From Skeletonema tropicum (taxonomy: Eukaryota > Bacillariophyta > Thalassiosirophyceae > Thalassiosirales > Thalassiosiraceae), in contig CM074134.1 of assembly GCA_037178625.1 (NCBI GenBank), positions 2,294,001-2,358,000 on the forward strand: a stretch of 64,000 nt of DNA, written 5' to 3'. Numbering within the stretch: position 1 is the stretch's first letter; each line of letters opens with the position of its first letter. This document shows, piece after piece, positions 9,055 to 19,269 of the stretch. A program made the translations under genes and the position numbers. The notes under the pieces were generated by a model that was not told the DNA's origin, did not search any database, and saw only the letters and a list, made by a program, of their open reading frames with translations.

Positions 9055-10265
9055 CGATTGAAATCTTGGACGACCAGTTGGGACTTGCCGACAAGGACTG
9101 GATGAAACCATACGAGTATATGCACCTTGCAGACACGAAGGGAAGAAAGGTCGCTTTGTGGGACATGAAATCACTCAAGCTCAAGAAAGTTAGTGAGAGG
9201 AGATCGTTTGGCTTTGCTAGTCGATCTGGTTTGCAACATGCCTTATTAGACACTTTGAATTTGAAAGATGATGATGGGAATATCAAGATTGACGATGATC
9301 GTTTGCGCTGCAATAAGTCTGTTGTTGCCTATCAGAATATGAATGACTTTGTGAGAGTGGAATTGAACGATGGAACGAAGGTCGATGCGTCGGCCCTTCT
9401 CGCATGTGATGGTATACACAGTGCTGTTCGAAAACATATGCATAGGGATGTTGACGATCCTCTCAACTATTGCGGTCAAGAGTGCTGGTGGGGAAAGACT
9501 ACAGTCAAACCTGGAAGTGAGTTGGATAATGAACTGCGGCGCCTCATTGCGTCCGAGAAAAGCATGAAAAATGACGGGAACACATCCATCATTGCAATTG
9601 GCACCAAAAACATGCCTGGAATATTCTTCAGCTGCGAAATCGCTCCAAATGAGCATGCTTGGGGGTATGTGCTTGCGAACAAGACACCGCCAAATGCCAA
9701 TGCTTCCAATGATTTGACTCGGAGGGGCGGGAAAGTTTTGACAGCTGAAGAGAAGAAACGCGAAATCGATGATATGGTTGCAGATTCCAGTAGAGTTTTA
9801 AAGTTGATTGTGCAACAACCATCTCCAGGCGAAATCACTCGTGCTGGGTTCTTTGATCGGAAAAATCTGAACTTGAGCTATATTGATGGTCGTGTAGCTC
9901 TCTTGGGTGATTCGGCCCATCCTCAATCACCCATGATGGGCCAAGGGGCGAACATGGCAATTGTTGATGGATATGTTGCAGCCACTCGTCTCTCGGCTGC
10001 GATGAAGGATTCCAGCGGTAGTGGCAGTGTTGAGCGATCTCTGTTGGATTATGATTCCAAAGTCAGAAGGAAAGAGAACAATGTTGTGATCAAGAAAGCC
10101 CGAACGTATGGGAAATGGTGTGCAAGTAAGAATCGTTTTTATTGCTTTGCACTGAAAGCAGCGATTAAATGCATGTCAGCATCTATGCTGGTATCTGAGA
10201 TGGTTAGTGGAGACAAGTCGAATCAAAAGTTTGTAAGTGCTATGAGGGAAGATTTGCAACTCTAG
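9055..10265 (+). pseudogene. FAD monooxygenase copy 2, lacking exon 1
   Basis: This is exon 2 of the gene at 682-2267, with a single silent change seen by eye (TTA to TTG at about 9258). Exon 1 with the start codon and the GxGxxG FAD-binding motif is not upstream; instead there is an intron fragment, a transposon and further transposon debris. A protein started at an internal Met would lack the Rossmann beta-alpha-beta unit and should not bind FAD. The intact remainder shows that truncation is recent. Confidence 0.88.
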
Positions 10266-10530
10266 ATAGAGGAGGTGAATAATGCTCATTTAGTGTAGAC
10301 CTGTACAGTAACATGTTTGTGCTCTTGTATTTAGTATGTGATGACGATGGAAACGAGCAAACTCAATATCTGTTCTCCCTTCATCGTGTGGCTTATGCTC
10401 AAACTCTTGCATTGCAAATCAATTCATAGTAGAGTAGGAGTAGTAAGAATGAAACGAGAATTCTATACAATTACAGGAGTTTTCACATTTACTCGATGAT
10501 CTAAATCAATACAGTGGCAGTGCTGCACAA

Positions 10531-12169
10531 TTATTTGATGATGCAAGTATCCATGTTATCAGCAAACTTCTTGTTGATCTTCGCTGCCTTGTGGTACACA
10601 GCTTCATAGAATGGATGGCCACTTCCCTTGTACCTCTTGTGAAAGATCAAACCAGGAACATCCGAAACAAAGCCGACTTTGACGACACGTCCAACTTCCG
10701 CCATCTTACCGAATCGTGGATCGTCAACGTCCAACCACAAAGGATCTTTCAAATTCCAATCCATGAGACTGTGATCAAGGGAATGAAGGATAGTGCCGAC
10801 GAACATTGCCTCACCATCCGTACCCGGGAAAAACTTCTTGTGTTTCTCAAACTCAGCGAAGAAGATCGAACGCACTTGAACGACAAAGCTGACAAACTCA
10901 GAATACTTGACGAGATCTGCGATTTGTGCATGTTGCCACACATTGCTCTTAATGCCGTGATTGAACGCTTGGACGAGTGGCTTCTCAGGCTTCAACCAGC
11001 CTGGTGAAGCAAGACCTTCATCCACCCAAGTCTGAAAGAATCCATTGAAGGAGGTGTAACCAAAGTAGTTGTACATAACTGTGACAACACTGCTCTGCCT
11101 AAAGAATGGATTCACATTGGCCAAAGCTTCGTCAACATTGACACCCCAGTTAGCCATGGCATGAAGCTTGACATGCTGGGCTGCAATCGTGTTGAACCAT
11201 AGAAGAATCAATGTTTCCTTTGCAGTGAGATTGATATCATCCATCTTTGCTTTGACGAATCTTTTTGTGTCCAAATCAATGTCAACTGCAAACAAGTCCG
11301 CTACTTGATAATTGCACTCATTGTCAACCCATGCAAAGTTGGAAAAGAAGAAGCCAGCGATGTTGCCAAGCTCACTGCCTTCATCAGTGCGAGCATAGTA
11401 GTGAATGGCCTGAGTCTGTTCAAGCAGCAGCGTAGCACACATTGCTTCGTAGTCACATTCCGGTGGTTTGATGAGGTTACGCTTCCAGAGGAACTGACGG
11501 ATGCGGAGAATAATCGTGCGACGCTTCCACAACATGTAGGAGAATGGACCGATGAAAGTAAATGCCCAGAGAAAATCGAAGAAGGGGACATAGCTGTACA
11601 ACGTGCATACGTGCCAAGGAGTACAGATACAAAGACATGAGTGCACGTTTATGACAATCAAAAGAGCGACAACAAAATGACGGATCAAGCCAGATAGATA
11701 CGCACACATGATCCATATTCAACTCTTCCGCAGCTTCAACATGGTTCAAAGATCCGAGCAAAGCACCAGTCATCTTCTCCCCGAGATGTCCCAAAGCTTT
11801 CACAGATAAACTCATAGTTCTCTTGGCTCGCTGACGGATGACCTGATTCTCCTTCCTCGTGACCTCCATATTCTTCACGTCGTTCAACAATTCACAAGTA
11901 TCAAATTGTTCATGATGCTTGCTATTGTTGAGGATCATCTCCTTGTTTTCCTGTAGTGTCTTAATCGGAGGCATCTTTCGGTTACTTGGATTGTTCTTGT
12001 CACGACGAGTTGTTCGATGCCCTGAGAAGTGGATGTTCCACTCCTTGAAGACCCAATACACGTAGAAGAGATAAACCACAGCGAAGGCAAGCAGGCCCGT
12101 CAATGTTGGGATTGGGACTTGGTAGAGTCCGCTGAGCAAGAGCGCAGCGAGGATGGCTCTGATCATCAT
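10531..12169 (-). CDS. Unknown membrane-anchored protein with paired-His motifs, copy 2
   Basis: Exons 12169-11706 and 11593-10531 (intron 11705-11594) give 508 residues, as in copy 1. The one protein change I see is Ala to Ser in FFFANFAWV/FFFSNFAWV (codon near 11341). Start, splice sites, hydrophobic segments and both His-pair motifs are intact, so this copy can be functional although the neighbouring monooxygenase copy is not. The family is unrecognised. If both copies are expressed, gene dose of the membrane protein would be doubled relative to the oxygenase. Confidence 0.82.
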
Positions 12170-12718
12170 AATGGAGAGTTTCTACAGTTGTTGTTGATAA
12201 GTATTTGGTTGAATTTATGGCCACACTTCTTATTCTTATGCGATGCCTGTGCCACATAATGACTGTTCTGTTACAGAATCTCTTTTCAACGCGGGTGGCA
12301 TTGCTTCTAAGTTGTGACCCCACAAGAATTAGACATCAATGACCGGGCAGTCATCAGGTATCCAAGACTAAACCGACAGTGCTTTTTTTGGGCGATTCTT
12401 TTTGCTTAATTTATGGCAACACTTCTATCGTACTGTACAGCTGTTTTCACGGATTTTCGGATAGCCGTTCAAGTTTCGAATTCCTACGTATGTTAGGTAC
12501 AAATGACGTAGTGAGTCTTATAAAAACCCATTGGGCCGATTTCTCCCAACTCACCCCTCAACAAGAGCCACTCCGCGCAAAAAGATGCCAACCATGGCCA
12601 AATGCCGGAGCGTACTACGCACAACAAGTTGAATATTTACTCAACCAAAAGGATAAATTAACCTCTCTTGCATGTCTAGATCCAAAATAGCCAATTAGGT
12701 TGACTAAAGATTGTAATC

Positions 12719-13699
12719 ATGAACGATGGTAATACACTTTTTGAATACCTTTTCACACGGCTCATCAGTAAAAGTGACACTTATCGCGGCAGGTGGATTT
12801 GCGACCAGTCGTTGGTAGAGATATTGCACAGACACTATACGAATGTAGATAAAGACAATACCTTACGGAACAAACTCGTGCAGCGTCTGAACAAGGCAGC
12901 CGGACCTTTCAACAGCAGCAATGTACACAAGATATACCACAAAAATTTCACAACATCATGTCCATTCAATTCGTCATTACGCCGGATGGTGCACTATTAC
13001 TACTTTGGAAAGGGAGAGAAAGTGCCCAACGAACCAATACGCGCAGCAGAGTTATTGTGCACAGAAATAGAACATATACAGAGTTACAGTGCAACTAATA
13101 ATCGGCAGCGATCTTGCAACAAGCCGGAGCAAGTATCATTTCCCGACGATGGATGCGCTGGTAAGAAGAAGAACAAAAATAATGAGAACAAACGTAAAGA
13201 AGCAACGAAATCATCAGCGGCTGCACCAATTACTCCTACTCCACAAAAAAGAACAAGGCGCTCGCAACGACTAGTTGAGCAGCAGCAGAGCCCTCTCGTG
13301 CCATTCGTCACCAACGTGGGTAGATTAGAGGATGAGAATAATCAAGTTGACGACGAAGATGAAGACGAAGACGACGACAATAACAACAGCAGTGGCGATA
13401 TAGACGGCGATAACAGCAGCAACAACCAGACTCCGAATATTATATGGCAGTCACCTGAAGCAGCAGCTCTCTTCGGATTTGAAGAAGGTGCCGATGTGTA
13501 CAACGGACTAGTGCAATTGGTTGAATCACTTACACTGGTGGGGCAATCAGCAAATGGATACGAAGAAGCAGGCGTCATTGACTTGCACGAAGATAGTAAA
13601 TTGACAAAGCATGCCTTATTTGACTGGAACGTGAAAGACAACGGCACGACCGAGAGGTTGAAATACCAGAAGACAAGAGGAAAGAGCGACATAAGGTGA
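12719..13699 (+). CDS. Transposase ORF, N-terminal part with intact start (copy 2)
   Basis: 326 residues from ATG at 12719. Order of features: an aromatic N-terminus (LFEYLFTRL), a region with SLVEILHRHYTNVD and SSNVHKIYHKNF, a Lys-rich stretch, TPQKRTRRSQR, an Asp/Asn-rich acidic run and a C-terminal LTKHALFDW. A Gly-to-Asp change in the acidic run distinguishes it from copy 1. It ends in a TGA overlapping the next frame (GTG at 13696). No family is recognised for this part alone; its link to the transposase half is by position between the inverted ends. Confidence 0.55.
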   Translation: MNDGNTLFEYLFTRLISKSDTYRGRWICDQSLVEILHRHYTNVDKDNTLRNKLVQRLNKAAGPFNSSNVHKIYHKNFTTSCPFNSSLRRMVHYYYFGKGEKVPNEPIRAAELLCTEIEHIQSYSATNNRQRSCNKPEQVSFPDDGCAGKKKNKNNENKRKEATKSSAAAPITPTPQKRTRRSQRLVEQQQSPLVPFVTNVGRLEDENNQVDDEDEDEDDDNNNSSGDIDGDNSSNNQTPNIIWQSPEAAALFGFEEGADVYNGLVQLVESLTLVGQSANGYEEAGVIDLHEDSKLTKHALFDWNVKDNGTTERLKYQKTRGKSDIR

Positions 13700-14565
13700 A
13701 GAAAGAGCTGATATCGGAGCTGATGGACACCGAGTGGGGGAAAAAGGAAGGAGAAATAAGGTTATGGAAGATGACACATGCTGAGCTAGCAAAAATGGCG
13801 CAAGCGTCTAGTATCGATATCAAAATAATACCTACCACCAAAATGATATATGGATGGGAGGGCAAGGGTAAGGGACTTCTGCAGATTGCGTATGAACGTG
13901 GCTGGATCGATATAGCAACCTTCAGAAAGGGCAGCTACCAAGTGATGAAGTATGATGATGAGGGTAACTTGGTTCCTGAGCTTTCCCTCCGGCATTTGCT
14001 TGCAAACTGCACAGATTTTTTGTCTGAACAAAGCCAACTCGAATATGTTTGTGAATCTTTGGGAGTAAGAGCCTTGATTACAACAAAGTATCATGCTGAA
14101 TACGCTGGTGAGGGTGTCGAATACTCTTGGGGGTTCTCCAAAGCTCTCTACCGAAGACATCCATTAGCTCAAAAGAAAACGACTGCTGATTTCCTTGCAT
14201 TGGTCGACAAGTGTATTTCAAGAGAGGTTCTCACTGTGGATCTCATTCGTAAGTTCAGTGCCAGGGCAAGAGGTTACATGGAGACATATAAGATGTTGGA
14301 GATTGAGGCAAAGAATACCAAGGAGACAGAAGGTAATTCAAGTGAGGATGCACCCATTCCGCACAAGAGAATTGAAACGCTGAAGAAGGTTTTGAAATGT
14401 CATCGTGCTGCTATTGACTTTGACAAATCTTTCATTATGAAAACTGTCTACGCAAAAGACTTTGATTTCAAGAATGATTTGCTCAAGAAGGAAGAGAAGC
14501 TCAACTTTAGTCTCAGAGTAAAACGAGAGAATACGAAGGTGGAAGCGACGGCAAAGAAGAAATAA
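13696..14565 (+). CDS. Transposase-like C-terminal half, copy 2
   Basis: Same as 5676-6545 apart from one Thr-to-Ile change (IKITPTT/IKIIPTT). It keeps KGLLQIAYERGWID, HAEYAGEGVEYSWG and IRKFSARARGYM. There is no ATG at the frame entry; the natural reading would enter from the preceding frame by a shift near 13620. The fact that both copies share the shift argues against a random sequencing error. Confidence 0.58.
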   Translation: MKKELISELMDTEWGKKEGEIRLWKMTHAELAKMAQASSIDIKIIPTTKMIYGWEGKGKGLLQIAYERGWIDIATFRKGSYQVMKYDDEGNLVPELSLRHLLANCTDFLSEQSQLEYVCESLGVRALITTKYHAEYAGEGVEYSWGFSKALYRRHPLAQKKTTADFLALVDKCISREVLTVDLIRKFSARARGYMETYKMLEIEAKNTKETEGNSSEDAPIPHKRIETLKKVLKCHRAAIDFDKSFIMKTVYAKDFDFKNDLLKKEEKLNFSLRVKRENTKVEATAKKK

Positions 14566-14753
14566 ACATAGGACAATGTTCATTTATGTCTCTTGGTGGA
14601 ATATGGCATACGAGGCATTATTTACCATGGTCCGGTTGTTGTTCGCAATTGAGAAAGACGGAGGTAGAGTAGCTCCCCAGTTAAGGGGCTTTCAGTACGT
14701 TTGTACGTAGGAATAAAAATTCTGCGATTATCCGCCAAGATTTGCTAACAGCT

Positions 14754-15251
14754 GTACGGCTGGGTTCAAATAGCACTTTTGAATTCAAATCTGGGAGTTA
14801 GACAATGATTGAGGTATCAATGAGATCCTATGGACCAACAGGATGTGATTTCTGTTTCGTCTGGGCCTGTAGGACTAATAGTTGTGGTGTTATTGGCGGC
14901 CGTAGGAGAGGGTATTTCACCATGGTTCAGCTCATTTTGAGTGATGACTTTCTCGAAGAAAACTATTGTACGTAGGAATCAATCGGATGTTATACCCGGC
15001 ACTCGATCTGTCTCATCCAATTCCTAAAACTGGTGATTCCCCACAAATGCTTCAATATGATAAAAAAAATCGGGGGACCACTTTTCATAGTCAGAAATGC
15101 ATGATAAAAGTATAAAAGTTTTCCTGAGTTACAGTTCCATAGTACTGATGCTGGCGCATGGAACGGTAAAAAAGGCAAGAAAATATTCCCACGAGAACAT
15201 GTTGAAAAGTGGTCCCCCAGTTTACATGGTGCTATTTGAACCCAGCCGTAC
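14754..15251. repeat. 23-bp perfect inverted repeat pair, copy 2
   Basis: The arms 14754-14776 and 15229-15251 correspond to those at 6734 and 7209. The foldback element at 15071-15219 lies between them, identical in layout to copy 1. Confidence 0.68.
15071..15219. mobile_element. Small foldback/MITE-like element, copy 2
   Basis: Equivalent of 7051-7199, bounded by the same 16-bp inverted repeat (GGGGGACCACTTTTCA and complement). No coding potential. Confidence 0.5.
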
Positions 15252-15320
15252 GGTATATAAAAGTATTAATGACTGTTCTGTTAAAAGAAGAAAGAAATTG
15301 AAGAGAGATCTCTGCGTGCT

Positions 15321-17096
15321 ATGACTACCACCTTTGATAATATCGAAGAGTTGATGGGCTCACCTTTGTCACAGCATATCCAACTCTCTGCTAATGACTG
15401 CTCCTATGATGGTTCTATCTCTGGCGTTCTTTGCGAGCATGTATCTCCTTGGTTCTTGAATGCTAAGACTGGAATCTCTGCTGAAGACAATCCCGGCTGG
15501 GATGAAGCTATGCGTGGTCCTGAAGCTGAACAATATTGGGAAGCGGCTAAGTCTGAGATTGCTACACTTGAGTCTATGGGTTCTTGGGAAGTTGTTGATG
15601 TGTCTGAAGTGCCTAAAGGTCAGCGTATCTTGCCTAGTCTTTGGGTGTTTAAGCGCAAGCGTCTGCCCGACGGGACTATTCGCAAGTACAAAGGGCGCTT
15701 TACTGTCAGAGGTGATCGACAAGTTGCTGGAGTTGATTACAATGAGACGTGGGCCCCGGTATGCAAGTGGACTACAGTTCGTATGATGTTTATTCTACAA
15801 TGTCAGCTTGGTTTGAAGAGTGCTGCTGCAGATGTTCAAGCGGCTTTCTTACACGGAACTCTTCCTGAAAATGAACGTGCTTATGTCGCCATGCCTAAAG
15901 GATTTGAACAGCCTGGTAAAGTCTTGAAGTTGAAACAAATTGTCTACGGTTTGAAACAGGCGCCACGTTGCTTTTGGGAGTATCTTACCGAGAAAATGCA
16001 AGACGTTGGCTTGGAGCAAAGCAAGTTTGATAGTTGCCTATTTATTGGGAAGAAAGTTATTGCTGTCGCTTACGTTGATGATATCCTCTTTTGGGCTAAG
16101 GATGACGCTGATATTACAAGTGTTATGGTACAACTTCGCGAGAGTGGTCTTCTTTTGGAAAAGGAGTCCGATGCAGCTGGCTTTCTTGGCGTTGATATTC
16201 AAGTGCTCGAGAAAGATGCTGATGGCCGTGCTACCAAGTTGGAACTTACTCAGACTGGTCTCATTGATCGCATCATCACTAATCTTGGTTTGGATGGTGG
16301 TCCTGAAGGTAACAAGTCTGTCCCCGCTGGTACCAAGCCACTGCCGAAAGATGCTGACGGTGATCCTTGCATTGAACATTTTAATGTGGCTGCTGTTGTT
16401 GGTCAATTGCTCTATCTTTCTGGCCACACACGTCCTGAAATTGCCTATGCCGTGAACTGTTGCGCTAGGTACATGTTCTGCCCTAAGCGTTCCCATGAAC
16501 TGGCTCTCAAGCAGATTGGTCGCTATCTTCGCAAGACAAGAAACAAAGGTTTGATTCTTGAACCTACTGCAAATGTTTTGGAAATCAATGCCTTTCCTGA
16601 TGCTGATTTTGCTGGTATGTATGGTGTTGAGCGTCCGGATGATCCTGCTTGTGTCAAGAGCAGAACTGGTTTTGTTATTACAGTCGCAAACTGTCCTGTA
16701 CTGTGGAAGTCTTCACTCCAAACTAAGACTGCTTTGTCTACAATGGAAGCTGAGATTTCTGCTTTGGCTCACTGTTGTCGCGAGCTGTTCCCTATCATGG
16801 ATTTGGCTTCACATCTGGCTGAATATTACGAGTTGGATTCTGCTACTACAAAGATGAATGTTACTGTCCACGAGGACAATAGCTCGGCGCTGATCTTTGC
16901 CAAGCTTATTCCTCCTGAATACACACCTCGGTCGAAGTTCTTTCACTTGGAGACGGTTTGGTTCCGCGAAGAAATTGTGAAGCGTGGGATTCAGTTGGTC
17001 AAGATTGATACGAAAGAGCAGATTGGTGATATCTTTACAAAAGGTCTTACGAGGGTTCCCTTTGAGTATCTTCGCTACAAATTGTGTGGGTGGTGA
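15321..17096 (+). CDS. Copia polyprotein fragment: reverse transcriptase and RNase H
   Basis: 591 residues are open, but this is the 3' part of a larger polyprotein and the ATG is probably internal. Reverse transcriptase (RVT_2 type) begins about residue 95 with LPSLWVFKRKRLPDG and KGRFTVRGDRQ, continues with DVQAAFLHG and YGLKQAPRCFWEYL, and has the catalytic VAYVDDILFWAKDD near residue 250. RNase H follows with DADFAG, KSRTGF, ALSTMEAEISAL and VHEDNSSALI, then the terminal IGDIFTKGL and YLRYKLCGW. These are hallmark Ty1/copia motifs. The frame has no stop or shift, so the insertion is fairly young, but without the upstream half it cannot move by itself. Confidence 0.92.
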   Translation: MTTTFDNIEELMGSPLSQHIQLSANDCSYDGSISGVLCEHVSPWFLNAKTGISAEDNPGWDEAMRGPEAEQYWEAAKSEIATLESMGSWEVVDVSEVPKGQRILPSLWVFKRKRLPDGTIRKYKGRFTVRGDRQVAGVDYNETWAPVCKWTTVRMMFILQCQLGLKSAAADVQAAFLHGTLPENERAYVAMPKGFEQPGKVLKLKQIVYGLKQAPRCFWEYLTEKMQDVGLEQSKFDSCLFIGKKVIAVAYVDDILFWAKDDADITSVMVQLRESGLLLEKESDAAGFLGVDIQVLEKDADGRATKLELTQTGLIDRIITNLGLDGGPEGNKSVPAGTKPLPKDADGDPCIEHFNVAAVVGQLLYLSGHTRPEIAYAVNCCARYMFCPKRSHELALKQIGRYLRKTRNKGLILEPTANVLEINAFPDADFAGMYGVERPDDPACVKSRTGFVITVANCPVLWKSSLQTKTALSTMEAEISALAHCCRELFPIMDLASHLAEYYELDSATTKMNVTVHEDNSSALIFAKLIPPEYTPRSKFFHLETVWFREEIVKRGIQLVKIDTKEQIGDIFTKGLTRVPFEYLRYKLCGW

Positions 17097-17164
17097 CACC
17101 CTTTGATGTTTATTATTGTTGCGAGTCAGTGGCATGGTTCGATGCTCACTGATTCGAGAAGGAG

Positions 17165-17478
17165 TGTTGAGGTTGCCTAGTTGTGACTCGCCTTCCTATT
17201 TTAGGTTTACATGTTTCTGTCAATTGAGTGAGTTTCCATATGGTTCTCACTCACATCATCTAACGCAAGAGCTGCGCTATCTTATGCGTTGAGTTGCACT
17301 TTGCTAAATTGTCAAGTGCAAATCAAAGCTCTCACAATAAAATAATATTGTCTCTGTTACTACGAAGTCAACGCTACACAGAGCATTCGGGACGCCGGAT
17401 ACTCTTCATTGTCTGCGTCAATATCTTCCTATACTTACAGCGTTGCACCTTTTACAAGTACCAAAACTCGTCGAAACA
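17165..17478 (+). repeat. 3' LTR of the copia element
   Basis: About 314 bp beginning TGTTGAGG and ending TCGAAACA, giving the TG...CA ends with a short TGTT/AACA inverted repeat, and directly following a purine tract. Ends were set by this pattern; there is no second LTR in the window to confirm them. Confidence 0.65.
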
Positions 17479-19269
17479 CTGAAGTCTTTTCCACGCCTCA
17501 TGGCCGTCTATGCAATAAGGTGGATGAGTGAGTGTAGGGAGTGTCTGACAGATGTACTTGTCACGACACTTTGCAGAAAGGCTTCCCTTACAATGGCATT
17601 CCTTCTAATGTCACATTTTTGCGTCGCAGAGGAGAAAGACGCATTGAACATCTGGTCTCAGCCATTTCATTGTGGCGACCATATTGGCACAATCTCGATG
17701 GGATGAGATAGGTTAGTTCTCTCATTTTTGCTGAGTACTCGGGAGAAGCAATTCTCACGGGGACTTAGCCTGGAATTGGATGCAAGTATCCAATTCTCAA
17801 TAGACCGGGAAATGATGGCACATCTAGCGGAAAGTCTAATGGGGGTTACAGTCTCCCTCCATGTACTTGTCATCGGGGATGAGTAGACTTCCAGCAAGTG
17901 ATTGCGCATTCTTTAGCGATCTCTACAGAGGTGTCACATTATAAGATGCTCTCTGGGGAAGAGAGTAGAGCATCTACCAGAGAAGATATTTAAATGTTCG
18001 TGAGCTGCGATTCCATCCAGCGTGAAGTTTGCACTGCATCAAGATGACTAAGTAGTTTACCGAGTAATTGCATCGTCGTTGAGAGTTGAGATGCAAACAA
18101 CTGGATGAAGACCGGAAATGGACAGGTATCGAATCTCTGCCAAGTACCAAGAAATGAACATTCAGGCTCGTTGGAGCTAAGTATTTATGCTCAGGTTCGA
18201 ATATCTCAAGAATCGAACGCTGAGGCAAAAAATGCATCGAACTAGAATACAGTTCGATGGGTAGTGCTGCTCCTGCGCTCGTGGAGGCTGTGTAGCTGAT
18301 CACAGTCGGGGTATGAGCAAGCAAAGCAATACGTAGGGACGGAATTACGCCGCCAGATGTTTAAGTACTTCGCATCTGGGAGAAATATGGTGGGGGGAGT
18401 TTCAGCAGCGGTGCTGAAAATGGTCTGTCGTTAAACCTGTTGATTGGCAATCGTATGATTGAGTAAAAGATGAGGCCATGCTTTCTTTGTTCTGGGAAAC
18501 AACCAAGACTGTGACTCGGAGCCTTTTAACGAGGTCTCGGAAGGAAGATATTCTATCAACGTTTCCTACCCTCGCCCCAGTACCAGTAGTGGACATTTGC
18601 ACTCATGCTTACTTTCAGTCTTATGAAGTGCAAGTTACTGGAGACTGGGCGAGGCCCTGGAACGGAACAGGTATCTCCAGTAGGTTCGGCAAATCCCTTC
18701 AAAGAATGTCCTGATCAGAGACGTAACTGATCTTGATACTTCAAAAGATAGGTAATCAGTTGGGCGATTCCCCCCCCAAGTTTATCAGAGTTATCGTTGG
18801 TTGCTGCGATGCTCTGCGGTTCATGACGCTGAGAGACAACTCTCAGTTTCGCGTTCTTTAGTTCACTAAGGTTATTGGATATTACTTACTTCTATCCTGT
18901 CCCGCTTCTACTTGACTTGATCAGAGATGGCCGACACACCCTGCAGAGCTAGCGATGGCGTTGCTTCAAAGCTGAATCCCACGCCACACGCACAGACTCT
19001 CGCCCGAGAGACCGGTATCCAAGACGCCCGACAGGGCCAGCTGCGATTCTTATCGATAGGGGAAAGCGTTTTTGTTTTTCTTGGATTCTGGTTTGGACTG
19101 ACTGCGGACTGCGACCGCCCGGGCGGACGGTTGGATCTGGCTGGATGGAAGGCTGCATGCGGAGCGCGCTGCTTGCTACTATGTAAGTGCTATTATTACC
19201 ATATAAGTACTTATGCTCTTCTCAAAACGGCACTCTGCTTTTGCGGGCTAGCGACTATATATTGTGACC
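17479..19269. other. Gene-poor stretch, no supported feature
   Basis: About 1.8 kb between the copia LTR and thiamine pyrophosphokinase. Open frames here (for example reverse 18324-17974 and forward 18927-19430) are short, overlap on both strands and lack domain-like composition. A small palindrome (GAATTGGAT...ATCCAATTC) lies near 17772-17796. I see no gene, tRNA or recognisable mobile element. The last 100-200 bp presumably hold the next gene's promoter. Confidence 0.5.

Larger units (their letters stand above)
12435..14757 (+). mobile_element. Degenerate DDE-type DNA transposon, copy 2
   Basis: This is the equivalent of 4440-6737, with inverted arms 12435-12490 and 14704-14757. It retains the 25 bp that copy 1 lacks and so has a full-length first reading frame. 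Confidence 0.6.
9041..15296. repeat. Tandem duplication, unit copy 2 (main part)
   Basis: This corresponds to 1043-7276. The offset grows from 7998 to 8020 because copy 2 has 25 bp more near 12735 and 3 bp less near 12228. Identity ends after AGAAGAAAGAA at 15296, where the sequence passes directly into copia retrotransposon DNA. Copy 1 passes at the same point into 25 bp of unrelated sequence and the transposon-end fragment. Confidence 0.9.
15297..17478 (+). mobile_element. Ty1/copia LTR retrotransposon, 5'-truncated
   Basis: The element starts abruptly at the end of the duplicated unit, without 5' LTR, primer-binding site, gag, protease or integrase. It keeps the reverse transcriptase/RNase H part (15321-17096), a purine-rich tract (GAGAAGGAG, 17156-17164) and a complete-looking 3' LTR (17165-17478). 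Confidence 0.85.
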
